A DNA stretch of 10,936 nucleotides from Baffinella frigidus (Eukaryota > Cryptophyceae > Cryptomonadales > Baffinellaceae), in assembly GCA_026770585.1 (NCBI GenBank), contig MU646932.1, forward strand, positions 33,403-44,338. The letters are read 5' to 3'. Below the pieces are notes generated by a model. The model was not told the origin of the DNA. It did not search any database and saw only the letters and a program-made list of their open reading frames with translations. The translations under genes and the position numbers were made by a program. Shown here one piece after another: positions 6,586-10,936 of this stretch. Position 1 is the stretch's first letter. Each line of letters begins with the position of its first letter.

Positions 6586-6619
6586 ACGATCGATCGTGTC
6601 TAGCGCCTCCCGGCAGATC
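6586..6619 (-). pseudogene. Copy of exon E4 5' part between two heptamer arrays
   Basis: 34 nt identical to the start of exon E4 (ICREALDTIDR codons), lying between the CAACCCT array and the telomere-like array. It has no acceptor of its own. Confidence 0.5.
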
Positions 6620-6640
6620 GGCTCACTCGCCAGGGTTCAC

Positions 6641-6815
6641 GGTTTATGGTTTAGGGTTTATGGTTTGGGGTTTAGGGTTTAAGGTTTAGGGTTTGGGGTT
6701 TAGGGTTTAGGGTTTATGGTTTAGGGTTTAGGGTTTATGGTTTGGGGTTTATGGTTTAGGGTTTATGGTTTGGGGTTTATGGTTTATGGTTTATGGTTTA
6801 GGGTTTAGGGTTTAG
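6641..6815 (+). repeat. Interstitial telomere-like array, 25 heptamers
   Basis: Exactly 25 units in unbroken register, all beginning GGTTT. The last two bases vary: AG 11 times (TTTAGGG type), AT 9, GG 4, AA 1. TTTAGGG is the telomere repeat of most plants, many green algae and some other protists. Flanked by unique DNA, hence interstitial. Confidence 0.9.
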
Positions 6816-6949
6816 GGTTGCCTCCTCGTGTCAAGCGACTCGCGGCAGTCTCACCCACTCCCCAACCCCAATGCGTCACTAGCCCCCCCCCCACACGCTG
6901 AGTCACTAGCAGGGCAACATGGCGCGGGACTGCCTGCCAGGGCACCACC

Positions 6950-7370
6950 TCTCGAGAGGGCACCACTCTGCACCAGCAGCCACCCACGCTCGAAAGTGTA
7001 CCACTCTGCACCAGCAGCCACACACGCGTGCACGCATGCGCGTAGGTTATGGGCACGTGCGTTGGAAGCTGGCGGGTCGCGGCTCCAACTGCTGGGAGGA
7101 GGTGGCCGGCTGGCTGGCCGTCCCCTCGAGAGGGCACCACACCAGCAGCCACACGTCCCGTCATGCGGTTGGGGGTTGGGGGTGGGGGGGTGAGGCGTAG
7201 GGGGTAGGGGGTAGGGGGAGGGGTTGAGAAGATCCAGCCGGAGGCGATGCTGTCCCGCGTGCACCACACCAGCAGCCACAGGCGGCGCCCATACGGTATG
7301 GGCACGTGCGATGGGCGCCGGTGGGTCGCGGCTGGAACGACTGGGAGGAGGTGGCTGGCTGGCTGGCCGA
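6950..7370. repeat. Tandemly duplicated intronic segments
   Basis: CACCAGCAGCCACA recurs near 6970, 7008, 7140 and 7267. Blocks 7047-7120 and 7297-7370 (GGGCACGTGCG to GGCTGGCTGGCCG) are direct copies about 250 bp apart. No convincing exon seen between 6840 and 7477. Confidence 0.6.
7157..7256 (-). repeat. Inverted duplicate of 8473-8574
   Basis: The reverse complement runs GGGACAGCATCGCCTCCGGC, CTTCTCAACC, CCCCCTA units, then CCAACCGCATGACGGG, in the same order as 8473-8574. Confidence 0.65.
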
Positions 7371-7477
7371 GCGTTGGCTGCTCGGTAGGAGGTGGAGACA
7401 GGCACGCCGGCAGCCAGGGTTCGTGGCGGAGTTGAGCACATGCAGTGAGGGAGGGAGGGAGGGAGGGAGGGAGGCAC

Positions 7478-7582
7478 CTGAAGCAGGAGAGCGTAGACCT
7501 CATGGCTGGCGCTGGAGTCATTCTCTTTGCTCAGCGCCATCCGCAGAACGGGAAGCTCTGATTCCCACATTGACTGGTGCAT
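7478..7582 (-). CDS. Internal exon E3, unrecognised protein
   Basis: Minus-strand exon of 105 nt, 35 codons, phase 0 on both sides, between GGTGGCAG and CTTCAG|GTGCCT. It reads MHQSMWESELPVLRMALSKE and ends SHEVYALLLQ. The acceptor and the CAG|GTG donor are the most convincing pair in the window. The first codon is ATG, but it directly follows an AG acceptor and similar exons lie upstream in phase, so I treat it as internal rather than as a translation start. Downstream on the transcript lies a GGGA tetranucleotide run (7446-7475). Helical, Leu-rich; no family recognised. Confidence 0.62.
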
Positions 7583-7652
7583 CTGCCACCACGCCACGAA
7601 CCGCCACCCATTCATTCGCCATCACCCACTCTCCCACCTATCAGCCATGCGG

Positions 7653-7930
7653 GATGTCTGACGTCTGACTTCATCTCCACAAAGGTATTAATTAATTGCT
7701 TTCGGTGCAACGAAATTTACTACACAAACGCTCTACTATTACTTTTATGAGCAAATCGTGAAGTAATTTTCGTTGCACAAAAGCAATTAATTAATACTTA
7801 TATGGAGATTAGACTGTGAAAGGACAGCAGTACACGATCCTAGTTGACTTATATAGCCACCTCGGCCACTTATGGCGACAAGTGGACCCTACTAAGTGGA
7901 CCGCACTAAGTAGATGCCTGACGTCTGACT
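7653..7930. repeat. 242-bp insertion between 18-bp direct repeats
   Basis: GATGTCTGACGTCTGACT (7653-7670) and GATGCCTGACGTCTGACT (7913-7930) flank element B copy 2 plus about 100 bp of other sequence. Confidence 0.5.
7673..7809. mobile_element. TIR element family B, copy 2 (137 bp)
   Basis: Same length and ends as 2913-3049 (ATCTCCACAAAGG / ATACTTATATGGAGAT), clearly homologous throughout. Both copies are preceded by TTC and followed by TAG, so a few more bases may belong to the element or its target preference. Confidence 0.75.
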
Positions 7931-7973
7931 GACTGACAGCCTCCAACCCAGGGTAGATTGTTACGACCCTACC

Positions 7974-8123
7974 TTATCTCAGAAAACGAGTTCTAAAACT
8001 CGTTTTCCTAAGTCAATTCCCCTACAAATTCGTCAACTTATTCTTTACTCTCCGCATAAGTTGACAAATTTGTAGAGGAATTGACTTAAGAAAACGAGTT
8101 TTCGAACTCGTTTTCTGAGATAA
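7974..8123. mobile_element. TIR element family A, copy 1 (150 bp)
   Basis: A 150-bp near-palindrome with ends TTATCTCAG and CTGAGATAA. Each arm also contains its own hairpin (AAAACGAGTT / AACTCGTTTT), so the folded form would be cross-shaped. Long inner arms include AAGTCAATTCCCCTACAAAT. Flanks TACC and TAGC resemble a diverged 4-bp target duplication. No coding capacity: MITE-like. Confidence 0.75.
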
Positions 8124-8307
8124 TAGCAGAGGGCCCCGCCGCCACGGCCAGCACGTGAGCTACGTGACATGGCCCGCACCTTGTGGTGCGGCTACGTGGC
8201 ATGGCCCGCATCCATCGAGAGGTGCGTCGCATGTGCCTCGAGCCTCGATGATAGACCGGATTATCTTCTCGGGTTATGAGCCCTGTATGTAAAGACGCCT
8301 CTCGATG
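8124..8307. repeat. Intronic spacer with small repeats
   Basis: Between the two family A elements. Holds a short duplication (CTACGTG.CATGGCCCGCA twice) and an inverted repeat CATCGAGAGG / CCTCTCGATG at 8212-8221 and 8298-8307 abutting element A copy 2. No exon seen. Confidence 0.45.
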
Positions 8308-8457
8308 TTATCTCAGGAAAGGGATTTTTAAATTCGTTTTCTTAAGTCAACCCCCCTTAAAATTTGACAACTTATGCGCAGAGAAAAGAATAAGTTGACG
8401 AATTTGTACAGGAATTGACTTAAGAAAACGAATTTAAAAATCGCTTTTCTGAGATAA
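8308..8457. mobile_element. TIR element family A, copy 2 (150 bp)
   Basis: Same ends, length and inner arms as 7974-8123, with substitutions in the sub-hairpins (GGGATTTTTAAATTCG / CGAATTTAAAAATCGC). Flanked by GATG at 8304-8307 and 8458-8461, a 4-bp target-site-duplication candidate. Confidence 0.78.
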
Positions 8458-8472
8458 GATGGATGCTAGCCG

Positions 8473-8574
8473 GGGACAGGATCGCCTCCGGCTTCTCAAC
8501 CCTACCCCCTACCCCCTACCCCCTACCCCCTTACGCCTTACACCCCCAACGCCAACCCCCAACCGCATGACGGG
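8473..8574 (+). repeat. Inverted duplicate of 7157-7256
   Basis: GGGACAGGATCGCCTCCGGC followed by CCCCCTA heptamers and CCAACCGCATGACGGG; partner is about 1.2 kb to the left in opposite orientation. Confidence 0.65.
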
Positions 8575-8598
8575 CCTTGTTGGGGCAGCTGGGGATCC

Positions 8599-8600
<2 letters not shown>

Positions 8601-8633
<33 letters not shown>

Positions 8634-8640
8634 AGAGGGA
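8601..8640. repeat. GA microsatellite
   Basis: GA dinucleotides, opposite orientation to the other tracts, immediately downstream of exon E2 on the minus transcript. Confidence 0.95.
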
Positions 8641-8653
8641 GGCGGGGCAGGAC

Positions 8654-8767
8654 CGCCTTGCAGTGGGCATCAAGCCGCTCTAGCTGGGGATCTTTGCCTT
8701 GGTCATAGAAGGAGACAGCGTGATCGAGCATCATGGACACGTACAGCCGCGCCCGCACGGAAATCAC
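8654..8767 (-). CDS. Internal exon E2, unrecognised protein
   Basis: Minus-strand exon of 114 nt, 38 codons, phase 0 on both sides. It starts after TGGCGCAG with VISVRARLYVSMMLDHAVSF and ends with LDAHCKA before GTCCTG. The acceptor lies inside a 12-bp direct duplication flanking the 134-bp repeat element at 8776-8909, so the intron upstream of this exon looks element-derived. The donor GTCCTG is poor; the frame also reads on for a few codons (VLPRLP) before a GA/CT tract, so the 3' limit may be off. The segment looks like a soluble helical region with mixed charge. No domain recognised. Confidence 0.6.
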
Positions 8768-8775
8768 CTGCGCCA
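8764..8775. repeat. 12-bp direct repeat (left), target-site-duplication-like
   Basis: TCACCTGCGCCA, identical at 8910-8921, immediately flanking the 134-bp element. It includes the acceptor AG and exon start GT on the minus strand. Confidence 0.65.
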
Positions 8776-8909
8776 GAGAGATTGATACGTTAGTGCCAAA
8801 CAACCAGCGTCAGCGCCGCACATGCTCGACGCATTGTGCCACTTGCTGTACCCCGTGTCGGCCGCGCATACAAGCATTTTCCGGATGGATTCTAACTCCA
8901 CCTCCTACC
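8776..8909 (-). mobile_element. Introner-like element copy 1, 134 bp
   Basis: Fills most of the intron just upstream of the exon at 8767. It is 131/134 identical to 6169-6302. The flanks 8764-8775 and 8910-8921 are a perfect 12-bp direct repeat, TCACCTGCGCCA on plus. On the minus strand this repeat is TGGCGCAGGTGA, so the upstream copy offers CAG|GTGAGG as donor and the downstream copy offers GCGCAG as acceptor. No terminal inverted repeat. One caveat: read in the exon's phase, the sequence before the donor has a TGA at 8928-8926. Confidence 0.65.
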
Positions 8910-8921
8910 TCACCTGCGCCA
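8910..8921. repeat. 12-bp direct repeat (right), target-site-duplication-like
   Basis: Partner of 8764-8775. On minus it reads TGGCGCAGGTGA and runs on as CAG|GTGAGG, a consensus 5' splice site. Confidence 0.65.
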
Positions 8922-9052
8922 CAGGTCACACTCAGCCATCTTCACTCGCCCATCTAAATGTATCGATCCCACACGGAAATGGCGTGTGGCACGAGAGGTG
9001 CATAGCAACTCGCCTCAGAGTGGTGCATCGCGACGAGAGCGAGAGGCGTTCT

Positions 9053-9138
9053 GGACAGCACTCCGTCTACTTTCGAATGGACAGCACTCCGTCTACTTTC
9101 GAATGGACCGCACTCCATCTGCTCTCGAATGGACCGCC
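9053..9138. repeat. 26-bp minisatellite
   Basis: GGACAGCACTCCGTCTACTT plus TCGAAT repeated three times (9053, 9079, 9105) with a fourth partial unit. Confidence 0.85.
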
Positions 9139-9192
9139 TGGAAGCTAGCGGCGAGTGGAAGATAGGGAGGGGGGAGGGTGGCGAAACACAAC

Positions 9193-9232
9193 CCGTCTGG
9201 GGTTCGGAGTAGATCAGCGAGTGGACCGCGCG
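9193..9232 (-). CDS. Candidate short exon (RAVHSLIYSEPQ)
   Basis: Minus strand, after GGTGCTGCAG. The upstream intron ends in the third, partial copy of the 134-bp element, as seen for two other exons. Reads RAVHSLIYSEPQT with a possible donor at CGG|GTTGTG (40 nt, phase 1 exit). That exit phase does not match the phase 0 entry of the exon at 8767, so either the donor is elsewhere or this is a relic. Confidence 0.3.
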
Positions 9233-9248
9233 CTGCAGCACCCATAAT

Positions 9249-9287
9249 ATATTGCCAAACAACCAGCGTCAGCGCCGCACATGCTAC
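9249..9287 (-). mobile_element. Partial introner-like element copy 3
   Basis: About 39 bp (TTGCCAAACAACCAGCGTCA onward to the ACATGCT.ACGCATT part) match the acceptor-side third of the 134-bp element. It is followed on minus by GGTGCTGCAG, a possible acceptor. Confidence 0.5.
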
Positions 9288-9385
9288 GCATTCGTCTGAG
9301 GTTGGGACTCGCTCTCTCGAGAAGATCATCTGAGGGTGGGAGAACATCTGCGGATGGGACTCCCGGGGAGATCTTCGGAGGGTGG

Positions 9386-9497
9386 GACCATCTGAGGGTG
9401 GGACCATCTGAGGGTGAGACCATCTGAGGGTGAGACCATCTGAGGGTGAGACCATCTGAGGGTGAGACCATCTGAGGGTGGGACCATCTGAGGGTGA
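9386..9497. repeat. 16-bp minisatellite, seven units
   Basis: GACCATCTGAGGGTGA or -GG, seven exact-length units within a wider degenerate field of CATCTGAGGGTGGGACTCTC motifs. Confidence 0.9.
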
Positions 9498-9660
9498 GAG
9501 GCTCTCGGGAGGCACGCACCTGGGGGTCGGACTCTCGCTTTCGATGACATCATCTCAGGGCGGGACTATCATCTCAGGGTGGGGGATCATCGGAGGGTGG
9601 GACTCTCGGGGAGATCATCTGAGGGTGCTACTCGGGCGTGGGTTCAGGGTGTAGAAAATC

Positions 9661-9685
9661 CCAACGCGACCTCAGGTCGCGTTGG
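9661..9685. repeat. 25-bp perfect palindrome
   Basis: 12-bp arms CCAACGCGACCT / AGGTCGCGTTGG around one base, in the minisatellite field. Confidence 0.85.
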
Positions 9686-9953
9686 TGGAGCCATTTACGC
9701 TGTCTTAAGTCTTGGTTTCATGCCTCACATAGCATAGCCTCGCGCTCTCGGGAGGGTGTGACTCCCTCTCTCGGACCTGGGGGTGGGATTCACGCTCTCT
9801 CTGGGAGATCATCTGAGGGTGGGACTCTCGCTCTCGGGAGGGTGGGACCCGCACTCTCGGGAGGGTAAGACTCACTCTCTCGGGAGGGTGGGACTCCCTC
9901 TCTCGGACCTGGGGGTGCGATTCGCGCTCGGGATCTCCCCTGGCCAGCTTCAC

Positions 9954-10082
9954 AATGTCCCCGCGGGAGATAAAAGAGCTCAAGTCGCCCTCGCGCTTCG
10001 GGCCGTTGGCCATTTCCTTGGCGATTTCTGCGCGGTCTTTCTGCGCACACTCCTTGAGGATCCGCATCAGCGTCCGTCGCAC
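9954..10082 (-). CDS. Internal exon E1 of an unrecognised multi-exon gene
   Basis: On the minus strand an exon of 129 nt (43 codons, phase 0 at both ends) starts after CTGGCAG and reads VRRTLMRILKECAQKDRAEI, then continues through KREGDLSSF to SRGDI. The end was set at the GT of GACATT|GTGAAG; this donor is weak, and the frame stays open a little further (VKLARGDPE), so the 3' end is uncertain. The peptide is charged, with hydrophobic spacing typical of an amphipathic helix, and has no membrane segment. It is the most upstream exon seen in the transcript; upstream lie three partial copies of its own start (near 10166-10232, 10470-10500 and 10587-10610). No family was recognised. The coding call rests on composition, flanking splice sites, and a duplicate that differs mainly at silent positions. 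Confidence 0.6.
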
Positions 10083-10165
10083 CTGCCAGGCACGCCAGGC
10101 ACTGACGTGAGCTCAGAAATGGCTCCAAGCCCCACGCAAATCTGAGATAAATTGAGGCATCAAAC

Positions 10166-10232
10166 CAAGAGGCGATTTCCGCGCGGTCTTTGTGCGCACA
10201 CTCCTTGAGGATGCGCATCAGCGTTCTTCGCA
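10166..10232 (-). pseudogene. Partial tandem copy of exon E1 start
   Basis: Starts after CTGGCAG and reads VRRTLMRILKECAHKDRAEI, i.e. 20 codons matching the exon at 10082-9954 with one amino-acid change (Q to H) and three synonymous codon changes. It ends at a possible donor CTTG|GTTTGA. It could be an alternative exon or a relic. Confidence 0.55.
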
Positions 10233-10320
10233 CCTGCCAGCCACGCCAGGCATCAGATCAGGCGAGAGGAGGCTCCGGTGGGAGCGATCAGGCGAGAGGA
10301 GAATCCAGGCGTATGTAAAC

Positions 10321-10408
10321 GAACCGGATGCGTATATGAATACGAACCGGATACGTATATTAAAGAACCGGATGCATATATGAATACGAACCGGATACGT
10401 ATATGAAG
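10321..10408. repeat. 44-bp dimeric tandem repeat, two copies
   Basis: Alternating GAACCGGATGCGTATATGAA and GAACCGGATACGTATAT units (23 and 21 bp), the pair repeated at 10365-10408. AT-richer than its surroundings. Confidence 0.85.
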
Positions 10409-10469
10409 CTCCCACGCAGACCAGGTCAGGCGAGAGCACCTGCCATGCCATGCCATGCACACCTTCGCA

Positions 10470-10500
10470 CCTGCCACGCGAGCCACGCATCAGACTCCTT
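10470..10500 (-). pseudogene. Short degenerate copy of exon E1 start
   Basis: Plus strand CTTCGCACCTGCCACG followed by CCACGCATCAGACTCCTTGA matches the junction region of exon E1 (CAG|GTGCGA and the intron beyond) in scrambled, shortened form. Confidence 0.3.
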
Positions 10501-10511
10501 GAGAAGTGAAA

Positions 10512-10788
10512 AAAGTCTCGGCCTACGGTAGGAGGTCCTAGACAATGCCGTAGGCCTAACTACCCCATTTTCAGGCCGTTACCCTGCATCGGCGTCCGTC
10601 GCACCTGCCAGGCATGCCGGGCATCACATGTTAGTAGGGCAACGGCCTGAAAATGGGGTAGTTAGGCCTACGGCATTGCCTAGGACCTCCTACCGTAGGC
10701 CGAGACTTTTTGGTCCTAGGACCCCTCGGCCTACGGTAGGAGGTCCTAGGCAATCCCGTATGCCTAACTACCCCATTTTCAGGCCGTT
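10512..10788. repeat. Three-armed inverted repeat family D
   Basis: Arm 1 (10512-10580) and arm 2 (10641-10709) are inverted copies with one mismatch in 69 bp, and the match extends a few bases into the spacer. Arm 3 (10725-10788) is a direct copy of arm 1 with about three changes. Arms 2 and 3 are separated by a 12-bp palindrome GGTCCTAGGACC (10712-10723). The loop between arms 1 and 2 contains the exon E1 junction copy. Confidence 0.75.
10587..10625 (-). pseudogene. Copy of exon E1 splice junction inside a hairpin loop
   Basis: Plus strand GCGTCCGTCGCACCTGCCAG matches the exon E1 start and its acceptor nearly exactly. It occupies the spacer between the first two arms of the inverted repeat at 10512-10709. 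Confidence 0.55.
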
Positions 10789-10879
10789 AGCGCATGAACT
10801 CGAGGAGCGTCACCGAAACGCGACCCGAAAGAGAAAATGCTTTCTCTGCAGATCCCTTCTACGGAACGGAAAAACCTCA

Positions 10880-10936
10880 AGGACCTAAAGGATAGGGCTG
10901 GGAGAGAAAACCTAAAGGACCTACAGGATAGGGCTG
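10880..10936. repeat. Short tandem repeat at window end
   Basis: GGACCTAAAGGATAGGGCTG and GGACCTACAGGATAGGGCTG, running off the window. Confidence 0.6.

Larger units (their letters stand above)
9300..9950. repeat. Degenerate CTCTCGGGAGGGTGGGACT field
   Basis: About 650 bp of related motifs (ATCATCTGAGGGTGGGACTC, CTCTCGGGAGGGTGGGACTC) around the 16-bp array; the only other structure is the palindrome at 9661-9685. Long minus-strand open frames with SHPQM repeats are artefacts of the period. Confidence 0.75.

Noticed and set aside
6641-6815. Chromosome end
   Set aside because: Unique, exon-bearing DNA continues on both sides, so the array is interstitial.
7478-7582. Translation start at the ATG of exon E3
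   Set aside because: The ATG directly follows an acceptor-type CAG, and phase-compatible exons lie upstream on the same strand.
6851-7615. Long minus-strand frames of 238-254 codons
   Set aside because: Only the 35 codons at 7582-7478 look like protein; the rest is Pro/Ser-rich translation of C-rich duplicated repeats with splice-like limits at the exon.
9386-9497. CRISPR-like array
   Set aside because: Contiguous 16-bp units without unique spacers, in eukaryotic DNA.
9093-9553. Minus-strand frames with SHPQM repeats
   Set aside because: Produced by a 16-bp minisatellite; since 16 is not a multiple of 3, similar repeats appear in several frames, which argues against coding.
359-10082. Dynein heavy chain or ryanodine/IP3-receptor-type protein
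   Set aside because: Some pieces (ALLLNLEE, LPYGFEF, LDTIDRLDKL) recall large helical proteins, but no diagnostic motif such as a P-loop or channel segment is visible, so no name is given.
1-10936. tRNA, rRNA or other structured RNA gene
   Set aside because: No cloverleaf, B-box set or rRNA core seen; the hairpins found belong to repeat elements.

Overview
Eukaryotic nuclear DNA. The window has no long open reading frame with protein-like composition. It has short exon-like islands separated by repeat-dense, GC-rich non-coding DNA, several families of 100-180 bp terminal-inverted-repeat elements, CT/GA microsatellites, minisatellites, and a 25-unit interstitial array of the plant/green-algal (TTTAGGG) telomere type. 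This fits a large, repeat-rich genome of a green alga (prasinophyte-like) or another protist using TTTAGGG telomeres. The species cannot be fixed from the window alone.

The organising feature appears to be one multi-exon gene on the minus strand, entering at the right and leaving at the left. Its best exons, in transcript order, are 10082-9954, 8767-8654, 7582-7478, 6161-6102, 4941-4861, 3891-3805, 1997-1861 and 489-359. Each has an AG acceptor and a GT donor at the ends of the protein-like reading. The first six are multiples of three in phase 0, and the last junction is phase 2 on both sides (the split codon completes an Arg before CIIKY). Together they give about 280 residues of a soluble-looking, helix-rich protein that I do not recognise. 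Weaker candidate exons lie at 9232-9193, 6424-6389, 2914-2869, 2641-2557, 1270-1213 and 120-99.

The introns are the interesting part. (1) A 134-bp element occurs twice, 131/134 identical, at 6169-6302 and 8776-8909, each time ending 8-9 bp before an exon. The second copy is flanked by a 12-bp direct duplication that contains CAG|GT, so one copy reads as a donor and the other as the acceptor. That is the arrangement expected of an introner (intron-generating transposable element). (2) At least six exons have partial duplicates of their edges, with splice junction and adjoining intron, lying in the neighbouring intron. (3) At least eight families of short hairpin or TIR elements sit in the introns. 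Two families have two full copies of identical length (137 bp and 150 bp), and one element (1626-1806) has an empty paralogous site in the same window.

Layout: 1-570 heptamer array and last exon; 570-1620 proline-codon-like duplicated repeats and exon-edge copies; 1626-1806 TIR element; 1861-2370 exon plus two tandem copies of its start; 2660-2793 CT tract; 2913-3255 two TIR elements; 3800-4430 exon and three partial copies; 4604-4711 TIR element; 4861-5310 exon and truncated copy; 5349-5490 TIR element; 5909-6620 CT tracts, triplicated exon, introner-like copy; 6513-6815 heptamer and telomere-like arrays; 6840-7478 duplicated segments and exon; 7673-8457 three hairpin elements; 8654-8921 exon plus introner-like copy; 9053-9950 minisatellites; 9954-10625 exon and three copies of its start; 10512-10788 a three-armed inverted repeat enclosing one of those copies.
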